Notes: generated by a model from the sequence alone, not told the origin. 64,000 nt of DNA from Allobosea vaviloviae (GCF_001298265.1 NZ_LGSZ01000032.1:1-64000); one strand, 5' to 3'. Counted from the first letter of the stretch, positions 1-8,321 are shown. Made by a program: numbers and translations.

Positions 1-127
1 ACGCCCTTCATCCCCCGCCCGCCCGTCTGAAACCAGAACGGACAGTCTCACCGAAACCGGCTCAAGGGGGTCAAAGTTGGACGCCGATCCCCCGCCTCAA
101 GGGGTCAAACTTGCACGCCGAAACACA
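1..127. mobile_element. End of an IS21-like insertion sequence (partial)
   Basis: Two imperfect direct repeats lie 35 bases apart, at about 61-87 and 96-121. Both have the form CTCAAGGGG(G)TCAAA-TTG-ACGCCGA. Tandem terminal repeats of about 20 bases containing GGGGTCAAAnTTG, with a CA tip at the outer edge (here near 124-127), are typical of IS21-family ends. The LysR reading frame on the minus strand stops making sense exactly where this repeat starts. The transposase genes (istA/istB) would lie to the left, outside the window. No target duplication can be tested because the other junction is not visible. Confidence 0.6.
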
Positions 128-480
128 TCCTGCGCGTTCATGCGCGCAATCAGCGCAGGCAGCTCCGGCCCCGCGACATGGTCGCTGATGCCGATCGTGA
201 GTCGCTGCCGTGCTCCGGCAAATGCAGCGAGCGCGCGATCGTGGACCGCCAAGAGCTCACGTGCGTGCTCGAGGAAGGCGGCGCCCTGCGCCGAGAGCTG
301 GACGTAGCGGGGCGTCCGTTCGACCAATCGGCAGCCAAGCCTCTCTTCGAGCCGCTTGAGCTTCAAGCTGACCGCAGCCTGAGTTGTTCGCATGGCGTCA
401 GCTGCGTGTGTAAAGCTGCCCAATTCGGCGATGTGGATGAATGCCTGGACTGCATCCAAGTCGAGAGGGCGATCTATCAT
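97..480 (-). pseudogene. LysR-family regulator, truncated by an IS end
   Basis: The 127-residue product begins as a normal LysR protein. A winged helix-turn-helix occupies residues about 6-65 (LDAVQAFIHIAELGSFTHAA, then the AAVSLKLKRLEERLG recognition helix), followed by the linker helix and the first strands of the effector domain. LysR proteins are about 300 residues. Here the family-like sequence ends near residue 117 and is followed by VFRRASLTP and a stop that are encoded by the IS terminal repeat. The gene is divergent from the tautomerase gene at 574, so it probably once regulated it. A palindrome TGATATCA lies in the shared promoter at 497-504. The fragment keeps the DNA-binding domain and could still bind, but the effector domain is gone. 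Confidence 0.8.
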
Positions 481-573
481 TTCCAGGCCTTATCACTGAT
501 ATCAATTTCCATAGCGTATCAAAATGTCACTCAGGATGTAACGTTGATCCACTTGAAGTAGAAAGGATCTGCG

Positions 574-954
574 ATGCCCCTCGTTCATATCTCGATGCGC
601 ACAGGAAAATCGGAGGCCTACCGGCAGTCGATATTCGATAACGTCTACCGTGCAATGCATGAGACGTTCAACGTTCCGGAAGATGACCAGTTCATGACCA
701 TTACCGAGCATGACGCTGCCACTTTTCGCTACGGATCATCATATCTCGGCATCCCCCGGAGCGATGATTTGGTGTACATCCAGATCACAGCCAACAACAC
801 ACGCACGGTGGAGCAGAAGAAAGCGCTTTTCCATCGGATCGCGGAGCTGCTGGGCAAGAACCCTGGAATCCGACCTGAAGACGTGTTCGTGAGCCTCGTC
901 GAGGTCGTGAAAGAGAACTGGTCACTTGGCAACGGCCTCGCGCAGTACGCTTGA
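574..954 (+). CDS. Tautomerase family protein (4-oxalocrotonate tautomerase superfamily)
   Basis: This 126-residue protein starts MPLVHISMRTG, so Pro1, the catalytic base of the tautomerase superfamily, is exposed once the initiator Met is removed. Its length and the later segment with DDLVYIQITANNTRTVEQKK fit the fused or longer Tautomerase_2 group rather than the 60-residue 4-OT subunits. Members tautomerise or hydrate small unsaturated oxo-acids, and some dehalogenate malonate semialdehyde analogues; the substrate here is unknown. A ribosome site (GAAAGGA) sits about 6 bases before the ATG. It diverges from the truncated LysR gene and stands alone, with no obvious partner downstream. Confidence 0.85.
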   Translation: MPLVHISMRTGKSEAYRQSIFDNVYRAMHETFNVPEDDQFMTITEHDAATFRYGSSYLGIPRSDDLVYIQITANNTRTVEQKKALFHRIAELLGKNPGIRPEDVFVSLVEVVKENWSLGNGLAQYA

Positions 955-1280
955 GACAATCTGACTGCCATGTTGTCTTCGAGCTGACGCCGGAGCAGTG
1001 GCGCAAAGGCATGAGAGCTCGTCCATGGAGCTCGCGATTTGCGTCCACGTCCATGCGAATTCGATTGCGCAACGCTGTGGACAGTTGACGAAGGGTGCGC
1101 GGGCGACCTGGGCTCCAAGGCGGAGTCGGAAGGCGGCCGCGCCCGCGCGTCGCATGCCAAACCCAAGGAACTGGGTCGAGGCCGGGAATGGGTTGCCGAC
1201 CCGTTCCCAGCCTTCGGGAATGAAAGGCAGCGATGGGGCCGCTTTCAGGTTTTTTGCCGGGTCGGTAGGCCTGGGATGGC
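955..1280. other. Intergenic stretch without a recognisable gene
   Basis: No open frame here has family-like sequence on either strand. An imperfect hairpin with arms GGGAATGGG and CCCGTTCCC lies near 1186-1211 and could end transcription from either side. I see nothing else. Confidence 0.4.
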
Positions 1281-1580
1281 TCAATCGTCGTTCAACTCGT
1301 CCCGCGCCACGCCACGATGATCCGTGAAGCAGGGACCGCCGGTGCAGATGATCTGGATAACTTTGGGCGGGTTGCCGTCGCATTCGGCCTCGTAGCGCAA
1401 GGCTCTGCCGATCGGCGGCAACACCTTGAGCTTCGCCTTCACGCACTTCGCATCGAAAAGTGCGCGCTGCAGATCGCCGTCGTCGGCACGAGCGTGGTCG
1501 GCAAGCAGTGCCAGGATTGTCAAAACAGCGGCGCTTCCGACTGCGATAGACAGGATCTTTGCTGCGCTCGGCAGGCGCAT
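1281..1580 (-). CDS. Small secreted hypothetical protein
   Basis: From the ATG at 1580 the product is 99 residues. It has a signal-peptide-like N-terminus (MRLPSAAKILSIAVGSAAVL, then a hydrophobic run ending in HARA before DDGDLQ). The mature part is small with three cysteines (AKC, EAEC, IICTGGPC) that could form disulfides in the periplasm. The same frame is open back to 1790 and encodes a further hydrophobic segment (MLSFLATVASLALAYCLIAD), so a 169-residue two-segment membrane protein is the alternative. I prefer the shorter form because of the signal-peptide shape and the AAGGCG site before the ATG. Family unknown. Confidence 0.5.
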   Translation of the reverse strand: MRLPSAAKILSIAVGSAAVLTILALLADHARADDGDLQRALFDAKCVKAKLKVLPPIGRALRYEAECDGNPPKVIQIICTGGPCFTDHRGVARDELNDD

Positions 1581-1906
1581 GGTCGCCTTGTCCCGTGCTG
1601 CTTCGCCATCAACGTCGAGCCCGGAGAACTCTGCCGATGCCTGGTCGTTGCGAACGACGTCCCGGGCATTGCCATCGCATAGGATTTCGCAGTGCGCGTC
1701 ATCGATGCGATCGCCGGTGATGGCGATGATGTCGGCTATCAGACAATAGGCAAGCGCAAGCGACGCGACAGTCGCCAGAAAACTAAGCATTGCGATATAT
1801 AGTCACTTTGTCTTGGAAAGGCGCACCGGTCTTCGCCGGGCTGCATCGAGCAGCCGGGCACAAAGCGCCAACAGATCAGGGGATCTGGCCGTGTTTAAAC
1901 GAAAGT

Positions 1907-1981
1907 GGCCGGAGCAAACGGGGGGGGGCACCCTGCTCCGGCCGATCGTATCGTCGCGTCTCGCTCACGACGCGACGATAC
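1907..1981. terminator. Two adjacent hairpins downstream of the alpha/beta hydrolase gene
   Basis: The first hairpin has 10-base arms GGCCGGAGCA (1907-1916) and TGCTCCGGCC (1934-1943). The second has perfect 13-base arms GTATCGTCGCGTC (1948-1960) and GACGCGACGATAC (1969-1981) with an 8-base loop. They begin 8 bases past the stop of the minus-strand hydrolase gene and lie in the gap before the next gene. Neither is followed by a clear T-run, so a Rho-independent role is plausible but not certain. Confidence 0.5.
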
Positions 1982-1988
1982 AACTCAT

Positions 1989-2963
1989 TCAGTTGCCCTT
2001 GGGCAACCTGTTCAGGAAGTCCAGCGAAGCCGACGCGATCTCGTCCAGATGTGTCTCGAGCGCGAAGTGGCCGGCGTCGTAAAGATGCACCTCTGCCTTG
2101 GGCAGCTGAGCCATGAAGAACTCGACGCCTTCAAGCCTGAAGAACGGGTCGTTCTTGCCCCACACGATGAGCGTCTTGGGCTGCTTCTGCTTGAGGTACT
2201 CTTGCCAGGCAGGGTACTGAGCGACGTTGTCCTGGTAGTTGAACAGCATCTCCACCTGAAGTTCCGCGTTCCCCGGACGATCCAGGTTTGCCTGGTCGTG
2301 AGTCCACGCATCCGGCGAGAGCCGCTCTGCGCGCGTCGACCCATGCACGTACTGGAACTTTGTCGTCTCCGGCTTGAGCATGGCCCTGACAGGCGCCTCG
2401 GTCTCGCTGTTTCGCTTCTGCCAGAACGGCGCGAACTGCTTGACCACGTCGGGGTTCCAGCCCTCGACGTTCGCCACGGCGTTCTGGATGATCAGCGCCT
2501 TGACCTTGTCGGGATGCTTGATGGCAAGCCGGAAGCCGATCGGCCCCCCATAGTCCTGCATGAACACGACATAGGATTTGGCGCCCACGGCGTCGGTGAA
2601 GCCATCCACGATATCTGCCAGGGCGGCAAACGTGTACGGGAACTCGCGAAGCGAGGGGGCCGAGCTGTCGCCAAAGCCCGGATAGTCGGGGGCGATGACG
2701 CGATAGGTGGAGGCAAGCTGAGGAATCAGGTTGCGGAACATATGCGAAGAGGACGGGAACCCGTGCAGGAGCAGCACGACCGGGCCGTCCTTCGGGCCAG
2801 CCTCTCGATACGCGATGTCCAGGCCGTTCACCTTCACGGTTTTCGAGAGAACCTTGACGGCGGTGACGGCCGCCGGCGCGGCGGCGGCTTCGGGAAGCGA
2901 CATGATGGGAGTTCCTATGATTGCGGCTGCGGCCAGAACGCCACGGCGGGTGGGGTGGGTCAT
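1989..2963 (-). CDS. Exported alpha/beta hydrolase with Asp nucleophile (haloalkane dehalogenase / epoxide hydrolase type)
   Basis: The product is 324 residues from the ATG at 2963; a TTG at 2993 would add ten. A twin-arginine signal (THPTRRGVLAAAAIIG) is followed by the alpha/beta hydrolase core. An oxyanion loop HGFPSS and a P-loop-like DYPGFG are present, the nucleophile elbow is MQDYGGPIG with Asp near residue 137, the acid is probably in WGKNDPFF, and the catalytic His is in DAGHFALE. Asp in the nucleophile position is the signature of the haloalkane dehalogenase/epoxide hydrolase branch. The residue after it is Tyr, where DhlA-type dehalogenases have Trp, so dehalogenase activity should not be assumed. 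A close paralogue lies at 22918-23916. It is divergent from the CGNR regulator. Confidence 0.85.
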   Translation of the reverse strand: MTHPTRRGVLAAAAIIGTPIMSLPEAAAAPAAVTAVKVLSKTVKVNGLDIAYREAGPKDGPVVLLLHGFPSSSHMFRNLIPQLASTYRVIAPDYPGFGDSSAPSLREFPYTFAALADIVDGFTDAVGAKSYVVFMQDYGGPIGFRLAIKHPDKVKALIIQNAVANVEGWNPDVVKQFAPFWQKRNSETEAPVRAMLKPETTKFQYVHGSTRAERLSPDAWTHDQANLDRPGNAELQVEMLFNYQDNVAQYPAWQEYLKQKQPKTLIVWGKNDPFFRLEGVEFFMAQLPKAEVHLYDAGHFALETHLDEIASASLDFLNRLPKGN

Positions 2964-3077
2964 GTGAGAACCTATGTAACCGGTGAAAGACAATTTGAGA
3001 GGTATCGCTTGAAATGAAACCTGTAAAGAGATATTTGTGGGGTTACGAAAATGTGATCGTCGCGAACGAGGCCCGAC

Positions 3078-3692
3078 ATGTCCGCAGACCGGCGACCGCG
3101 CCCAATGGCAGGCAAGGACACTTCACCGAAGGGGGAGGAGTTTAGGGACGGCATGCCATTCATCGGCGGCCGGCTTTGGATCGACCTGCTCAACACGACG
3201 CCACTCGATGCCGCTCAGCGGCCGATCGATCTGATCGGCACGCCCGATGGATTTGCGGCATGGATCGCTGCGGCAGGCCTGGAGCTTTCCGCCAAGGCCG
3301 ACAGCGAAGGCGCACTTCGAGACTTGCGTCGAACGTTGCGGTCGGAATTTGAACTTCTGCGGGCTGGTGGGCCTGTCTCGGACGCGACAATTGCCGATAT
3401 CAACGCACTCTTGCGTTCCGTTCACGTCTCCCTGAGCCTGACGCGCAGCCAGGAGGGAGTGAAGGTCGTTGAGATGATAGCCGCGGACCCGGTTGGTTAT
3501 GTCGCGGAGGATTTTTCTCGGTTCGCATGCGATTTCGAACCGGCACGGCTGAAGCATTGCTCCAGTCCGACCTGCTCAATGGTTTTCTATGATGCGGGCA
3601 AGAACAATACGCGCCGGTGGTGCACCATGAGCATCTGTGGCAATCGCGATAAAGTTGCCCGATTCAGATCGCGAAAGGCCGCCACCGGTTAG
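3078..3692 (+). CDS. CGNR zinc-finger transcriptional regulator (ABATE domain)
   Basis: The 204-residue protein has an N-terminal ABATE-type ligand-binding region (FIGGRLWIDLLNTTPLD at about 28-44, then a helical segment). The C-terminal CGNR zinc finger has C161-x4-C166 and C182-x4-C187, the last cysteine being part of the namesake SICGNRDK. Proteins of this family are predicted stress-responsive regulators. Divergence from the exported hydrolase gene, with about 115 bases between starts, suggests that it controls that gene. The first residues (MSADRRPRPMAGK) are not conserved-looking, so Met10 or Met26 may be the real start. Confidence 0.85.
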   Translation: MSADRRPRPMAGKDTSPKGEEFRDGMPFIGGRLWIDLLNTTPLDAAQRPIDLIGTPDGFAAWIAAAGLELSAKADSEGALRDLRRTLRSEFELLRAGGPVSDATIADINALLRSVHVSLSLTRSQEGVKVVEMIAADPVGYVAEDFSRFACDFEPARLKHCSSPTCSMVFYDAGKNNTRRWCTMSICGNRDKVARFRSRKAATG

Positions 3693-3720
3693 CCAGAATG
3701 GCAAACCGGCGGCCTGCAGG

Positions 3721-4278
3721 CTACTCCAAGTGAGCGAGCGAAGGCTCGTCGGCCACCGAGACATGGATCGGGCAGTCCACGCACGGGTCGCCATCGCACA
3801 ACCGGCAGATGCGTAGCTTGTGCTCATCATCGCGCGAAACGGCCCGAAGGAGCTTTTCCAGGGCGCGCGTCAACCCAGCCTGATCCTTGGCGCTCAATTG
3901 TTCGACGAGCCCGAGAACCACTGTTTCTCGCTCGGCGAGAATGCCATGCCGAGTGCGTTCTCCTGCAGCCGTCAGATATAGGGCAACGGCGCGTCCATCT
4001 CTCGAACATTGTCGCCGTTCGACGAGGCCGTCTTCGACCAGTCGGTCGATCAGTCGAACGGAGCCAGGATGGGATAGCGCGAGGAGGCGGCGCAAACCTT
4101 CATTCGAAAGGCCGGGTTGGTGACCAAGAGCGACCAGCGCGGCCGGAGACTCGCCTGAACGCCCTGCAATGCGCTCAACGGCGCCTCGCATTTCGTCGTG
4201 AAGCGCCAGAACTGCTGCGCCAAGCAGGTTTGCGGTTCTCTTGGGATCGTACATGCGGAGATTATGTATCTCACGCAC
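3721..4278 (-). CDS. MarR-family transcriptional regulator with a C-terminal cysteine cluster
   Basis: The 185-residue product has the MarR winged-helix core in residues about 50-110: a recognition helix followed by LIDRLVEDGLVERRQCSRDGRAVALYLTAAG, which includes the DxR wing. Dimerisation helices flank it. The C-terminus ends in an extra motif, CRLCDGDPCVDCPIH, with four cysteines and a histidine. This could bind a metal or act as a thiol redox sensor, a use known in other MarR proteins; its role here is inferred. It converges on the CGNR gene, with 28 bases between the stops. No target gene is adjacent, so it may act in trans. Confidence 0.85.
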   Translation of the reverse strand: MREIHNLRMYDPKRTANLLGAAVLALHDEMRGAVERIAGRSGESPAALVALGHQPGLSNEGLRRLLALSHPGSVRLIDRLVEDGLVERRQCSRDGRAVALYLTAAGERTRHGILAERETVVLGLVEQLSAKDQAGLTRALEKLLRAVSRDDEHKLRICRLCDGDPCVDCPIHVSVADEPSLAHLE

Positions 4279-4517
4279 CTATTTCGCAATGCTGGCGTGA
4301 ACCTCGAAATTTGGCCCACAGGAGAGAGCGCGCGCCCCACTCTCCCCATCACCAGCGGTCGAGCATGCTCCTGGTTTCCTGACAGGCGGGCCCGATGTCT
4401 TTGAATAGCCGGCCACCTTCGCTTTCGGCCGTGTCCTGTATGCCGAGATGGTTTCCATGCCGAGGAACACGGACGGCGTACCAGCGCCGTCCGGCATTTT
4501 CCCGTCGCGCGGTGCGA

Positions 4518-4988
4518 CTACCGATAGATCTTTTCCTGCGGTTCGACCTTGGGCCAATTTCCGTTGGCCTTCGCGACGTTCTCAGTAGCCTTCTTCTGAA
4601 AACGGTCACGCTTGTCGAGGCTGAAGTTCACGTACAGCTTTCCGTCATTGATGGCAAAAGCGTAGGGATCGATGTCGGCCTTTGCTCCGGCCGCGACTGC
4701 AAACGCGCAGAATCCACCGTACTGCGGGAGATATTTATCGGGAGATTTCTTGAACAATGCGAGATTTGAAGCGTTATAGAATTCGTAAGTCACACCTTTG
4801 TATTGGTAGGTGATCTCGGGATCCCCTTTCAGGGGCCTCTTCTGTACGAAATAGGCAACGGGATCAAAACCGTGCAGTGCAACACCATCGACCTGGTTGA
4901 CTGAATCGGCCGCGATCGCAGCGACCGCGGAGGCGCCCGTCAGCACGGCCGCGCAAGCGAGCATCCGCATTGTCTTCATGAAGTTCAT
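4518..4988 (-). CDS. Exported YHS-domain protein
   Basis: The product is 156 residues from the ATG at 4988, which has GGAG eight bases upstream. A signal peptide (MKTMRMLACAAVLTGASAVAAIA) precedes a YHS-like domain: DGVALHGFDPVAYF, then YQYKGVTYEFYNASNLALF, then PDKYLPQYGGFCAFAVAAG. The tyrosine/histidine/serine-like pattern and the single Cys in GGFCAFA match the exported YHS proteins that often sit near metal or redox genes; the biochemical role is poorly known. The gene stands alone, with no clear operon partner. Confidence 0.85.
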   Translation of the reverse strand: MNFMKTMRMLACAAVLTGASAVAAIAADSVNQVDGVALHGFDPVAYFVQKRPLKGDPEITYQYKGVTYEFYNASNLALFKKSPDKYLPQYGGFCAFAVAAGAKADIDPYAFAINDGKLYVNFSLDKRDRFQKKATENVAKANGNWPKVEPQEKIYR

Positions 4989-5144
4989 TCGTCTTCTCCT
5001 CGCAGGCAATCATATATGCGTGCCGCACGCACATTAGATTGCAGGCCGGCTTCGTCAATTCACGGCAGCGAGAGGCGACCGCCGGACGCCGAAATCGAGC
5101 TCGCGCGCCGCCCGGACGGCAGCGCGCGAGGAAAGATCCAGGTC

Positions 5145-6131
5145 TTATGCGAGCAGCACGACCTTGCCCGTCGTTGCGCGCGTCTCGATGGCACGATGTG
5201 CATCGCCCGCATTGGCAAGCGGGAAAGAGCCGCCGACCGTGACTTTCAACTCACCCTTCACAGCCAGGTCGAAGAGCTCGCGGAGGTCGCCGGCCAGGTT
5301 CTCGGGCGTAAGCAGAGGCACCAGCGCCATGCCGCTCAAGGACTGGTTGTTGAAGATCAGGCTCAAAAGTTCGGGAACGCCAAGCTGAAACGCTTGTATG
5401 TTGAGAGCGCCGTAAATGACGATCCTGCCAAGAGGAGCAAGAGCGCGGAGGCTGGCCTTGGTGACGTCACCTCCGACCGACTCGTAGATGATGTCGGGTC
5501 CGCCAGGGACGTGATTGCGGACGGTTTCAGCCCAGTCAGGTTGCGTGTAGTCGACGACGAAATCAGCGCCCAGGGAGCGGGCAAAGTCGCGCTTGTCAGG
5601 GGTGCTGGCGGCCGCGATGATCGCCTTGGCCCCGGCGCGTTTGGCTAGCTGGACGAGCAGTGAACCAACACCACCAGCCGCGGCATTGACAAGAATCGAC
5701 TTCCCGGCAGGGGGCGCCTGGCGAACGAGATGAAGCGCCGTCAGGCCTTGCACCATGAGAGCAGTCGCCTCTTCAAAGTTCAGCTCGCCGGGAATGGGAA
5801 CAGCATAGTTTGCGTCGATGACCGCATACTCGGCATAGCCCCCGAAATGGGCCCCTGCTGCAAAAGCCGCTGCCGCGACGCGTTCACCAACCACGATGCC
5901 GGAAACGTCGGGACCCACGGCTTCGACCGTGCCTGAGTACTCCGATCCGGGGATCGAGGGCAGCGGAGGTGTCATCGCGTAGCGGTCCTGGCGCATCAGC
6001 GTGTCGGCGAAGTTCACGCCTGCTGCGTGAATGCGCACGAGAATTTGGCCCGCACCGGGGGTGGGAGGCTGGATTTCGACCATTTCGAGAACTTCGGGGC
6101 CGCCAAAGCGGCTCAACTGGATCGCTCTCAT
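5145..6131 (-). CDS. NADPH:quinone oxidoreductase-like MDR protein
   Basis: The product is 328 residues from the ATG at 6131, preceded by TAGGAGA. It is a medium-chain reductase: a GroES-like N-terminal half (MRAIQLSRFGGPEVLEMVEI; RIHAAGVNFADTLMRQ) and a Rossmann half with the AAAGGVGSLLVQLAKRAGAKAI nucleotide loop. The structural and catalytic zinc cysteines of alcohol dehydrogenases are absent, which places it with the zinc-free quinone oxidoreductases (Qor). It most likely reduces quinones or alpha,beta-unsaturated carbonyls with NADPH. It is divergent from an HxlR regulator, the usual partner of such enzymes, with palindromic sites between them. Confidence 0.88.
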   Translation of the reverse strand: MRAIQLSRFGGPEVLEMVEIQPPTPGAGQILVRIHAAGVNFADTLMRQDRYAMTPPLPSIPGSEYSGTVEAVGPDVSGIVVGERVAAAAFAAGAHFGGYAEYAVIDANYAVPIPGELNFEEATALMVQGLTALHLVRQAPPAGKSILVNAAAGGVGSLLVQLAKRAGAKAIIAAASTPDKRDFARSLGADFVVDYTQPDWAETVRNHVPGGPDIIYESVGGDVTKASLRALAPLGRIVIYGALNIQAFQLGVPELLSLIFNNQSLSGMALVPLLTPENLAGDLRELFDLAVKGELKVTVGGSFPLANAGDAHRAIETRATTGKVVLLA

Positions 6132-6173
6132 CACTCGTCTCCTATCGTGGACGGTTGCGGAGGGCCGAACTAT

Positions 6174-6218
6174 CTGTATGGTTGAATGGAAATCTACACA
6201 CCGATTTGTGTCATACAG
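6174..6218. promoter_or_regulatory. Candidate HxlR operator between qor-like and hxlR genes
   Basis: Nested inverted repeats fill the divergent promoter. The outer arms are CTGTATG (6174-6180) and CATACAG (6212-6218). The inner arms are ACACA (6196-6200) and TGTGT (6207-6211). Dyad sites of this kind are expected for a dimeric HxlR repressor controlling both genes. Binding is inferred. Confidence 0.55.
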
Positions 6219-6232
6219 ACCAAAAGGTAACC

Positions 6233-6652
6233 ATGGCCGATCCCATGAAGCGCCTGCCCATTCTCCCGGCGGAGAGGGCACTGAAAATCATCGCCGGGCG
6301 CTGGAAAGCGATCATTCTCTATCACCTCTACGATCGCCCTCGTCGTCTGTCGGAGCTACGCAAACTCGTTCCCGAGATCAGCCAGAAAGTGCTGATCCAG
6401 CAGCTCCGGGAAATGGAAGAACACCAGTTGGTCCGACGCGAGATTTTCAGGCAGGTCCCGCCGCGGGTCGACTACTCCGCCACAACGCTGGGACGAAGCC
6501 TCGAGCCGGTGCTGCTGGCGCTGTGCGACTGGGGGCGGATGCATGCCGCCGAGCTCGACGAGGTGGATCGCCTTGTCGACTGCGCACGGCTCGAACGAAC
6601 GACCAGTAATCCGATCGCCAAGGCGGCTGAGGCAATCCTCAGCCCGGCTTAA
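6233..6652 (+). CDS. HxlR-family transcriptional regulator
   Basis: The product is 139 residues from the ATG at 6233, which follows AAAAGGTAACC. It has the HxlR winged helix: ALKIIAGRWKAIILYHL, PRRLSELRKLVPEISQKVLI, then LREMEEHQLVRREIF and the basic wing PPRVDYSATTLGRSLEPVL. This family lacks a sensor cysteine in many members, and none of the typical N-terminal cysteines is present here. The gene is divergent from the quinone oxidoreductase gene, which it probably represses until an electrophile or quinone is sensed. The frame is open further upstream, but that part is not family-like. Confidence 0.88.
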   Translation: MADPMKRLPILPAERALKIIAGRWKAIILYHLYDRPRRLSELRKLVPEISQKVLIQQLREMEEHQLVRREIFRQVPPRVDYSATTLGRSLEPVLLALCDWGRMHAAELDEVDRLVDCARLERTTSNPIAKAAEAILSPA

Positions 6653-6802
6653 CGCCGGCCGGCCACGATCATGTGACGTGTCGAGGTCCTGATCGAATGG
6701 GCTTGGCTTCTTGAAGGGCTGGGAGCCAAAGGGCGCATTGGAAAAATCGGTGCGTGCCGCGGCCGCCCTTCAGGCGCGGCGCTGCTGCGAGAGGATACAG
6801 CT

Positions 6803-7363
6803 GTGACCATTCAAAACCCCATCGACTGGTCCAAGCTGCCAATTCCGGTCGACGACGGACGCGCCTCCCATCTGGAGGGTGCCGAGCTCCCCTCCATGGA
6901 TTTGCATGCGACAGATGGGCGTGCTGTCGATCTGTCGCGGCTGGCCGGGACGGCGATTGTCTATGCTTATCCCTTGACGACGAAGCCCGGGACGCCGGCA
7001 CCGTACGGCTGGGATGCAATTCCCGGCGCGCGCGGGTGCACGCCGCAGTCGTGTTCGTTCCGCGACCATGTCGTCGAGCTTGAGGAGTTGGGGGTCGACC
7101 ACATCTTCGGCCTGTCGACGCAGGACACCCCCTATCAGCAGGAGGCGGTCGGTCGTCTCCATCTGCCTTTCGCGCTGCTTTCGGACGAGAGCCTGCAACT
7201 TGCCGCGGCGCTGCGCCTTCCCACATTCGAGGTGTCGGGGATGACGCTTTTGAGCCGCCTCACGATGGTGACCCGCGAAGGCCGCATCCTCAAGGTCTTT
7301 TATCCGGTTTTTCCACCAGACCGCAATGCGTCGGACGTTATCGCCTGGCTTAGATCACGCTAA
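6803..7363 (+). CDS. Peroxiredoxin (BCP/Prx5-like, two Cys)
   Basis: The 186-residue product starts at a GTG with GAGAGGA about six bases upstream. It is an AhpC/TSA-fold protein with the peroxidatic loop GARGCTPQSCSFRDH, with Cys79 and Cys84; CT-P-x-x-C resembles the BCP arrangement in which the second Cys can resolve the sulfenic acid. It should reduce peroxides using a thiol donor in the cytoplasm. It lies alone downstream of hxlR, about 150 bases away, and converges on a LysR gene. Confidence 0.85.
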   Translation: MTIQNPIDWSKLPIPVDDGRASHLEGAELPSMDLHATDGRAVDLSRLAGTAIVYAYPLTTKPGTPAPYGWDAIPGARGCTPQSCSFRDHVVELEELGVDHIFGLSTQDTPYQQEAVGRLHLPFALLSDESLQLAAALRLPTFEVSGMTLLSRLTMVTREGRILKVFYPVFPPDRNASDVIAWLRSR

Positions 7364-7407
7364 GTGTAGGCCAACCGACTTTCCCAAGCCTCTATAAAGA
7401 GTCAAAT

Positions 7408-7434
7408 GCTCATTATACATTGCTTGTAATGAGC
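7408..7434. terminator. Weak hairpin between convergent genes
   Basis: Arms GCTCATTA (7408-7415) and TAATGAGC (7427-7434) enclose an 11-base loop. The hairpin lies at the 3' end of the minus-strand LysR gene and downstream of the plus-strand peroxiredoxin, so it could serve both. It is AU-rich and lacks a long T-run. Confidence 0.3.
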
Positions 7435-8321
7435 TCACTGCTTCGAAAGCGACGCCGAATAAAATCGATGAATGTCCTGACTTTCGAGGACACCGTTATG
7501 GTCGGTGGATATAGCGCACTGACATCCAGCGGTATGGGCGAGAGTTCGGGCAGGATCGTCTGAAGCTGGCCTCCTCGTATCGCATCGGCGACGAGCCAGG
7601 TGGGGACCAGGCCTATGCCGAGCCCTTCGAGCAAGGCGGCTCGCACGGCCTCCGAACTATTCGTCGAGAAACGCCCTTGGACTCGAACAGTCTTGGGGCC
7701 ACCAGGCGACGTGAAATGCCATTCGGCTGCGGAGTTCAGATACCGGTAGACAATGCATTCATGCTCGGACAACTCCTCAGCGAGGTGGGGCTCGCCTCGA
7801 TCCGCAAGATAGGCCGGTGTGGCCACCAAGACCCTCCGACTGACTCCGAGATGCCGCACGATGAGATTCATATCGGACAGGCGACCGATTCTGATCGCGA
7901 CGTCGACCCGCTCTTCGACGAGGTCGACGAACCTGTCGTTGATCGATAGATCGACCGACAGCCCAGGGTTGGCCTGCAGGAATTCCGGCAACAGCGGCAT
8001 GATATAGAGGCGGCCGAACGCCGCGGGCGCACCAATGCGCAACGTCCCAACAGGTGATCCGTGAAGTCGGCGGACACTTGCCTCTGCCTCGACGAGGTCC
8101 GCGAGCAGGCGTTTTGTCCGCTCGTAAAATTCCGCGCCCGCCTCCGTCAAATTAAGCTTGCGCGTCGTCCGCTGGAGCAACCGAGCGCCCAGTTGGCGCT
8201 CGAGTTCGACGATCTGCTTGCTCGCTGTCGGCTGCGAGATGCCGGCTTCGCGCGCAGCGGCAGAGAAGCTGCCTGTCTCCACCACGCGGGCGAACAGGCT
8301 GAAAGATGCAAAGCGGTCCAT
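7413..8321 (-). CDS. LysR-family transcriptional regulator
   Basis: The product is 302 residues from the ATG at 8321 (the frame is open to 8378). The N-terminal winged helix (MDRFASFSLFARVVETGSFS; ASKQIVELERQLGARLLQRT) is followed by a full type-2 periplasmic-binding-like effector domain, so the protein looks intact. It is divergent from the peroxiredoxin-like pair beginning at 8427, with about 105 bases between starts, and most likely regulates them. The subgroup MDRF-ARVVETGSFSAAARE is common for regulators next to oxidoreductases in proteobacteria. Confidence 0.88.
   Translation of the reverse strand: MDRFASFSLFARVVETGSFSAAAREAGISQPTASKQIVELERQLGARLLQRTTRKLNLTEAGAEFYERTKRLLADLVEAEASVRRLHGSPVGTLRIGAPAAFGRLYIMPLLPEFLQANPGLSVDLSINDRFVDLVEERVDVAIRIGRLSDMNLIVRHLGVSRRVLVATPAYLADRGEPHLAEELSEHECIVYRYLNSAAEWHFTSPGGPKTVRVQGRFSTNSSEAVRAALLEGLGIGLVPTWLVADAIRGGQLQTILPELSPIPLDVSALYPPTITVSSKVRTFIDFIRRRFRSSELITSNV

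Noticed and set aside
1905..3017. A 370-codon plus-strand frame across the hydrolase gene
   Set aside because: It is a shadow of the minus-strand alpha/beta hydrolase, whose motifs are clear.
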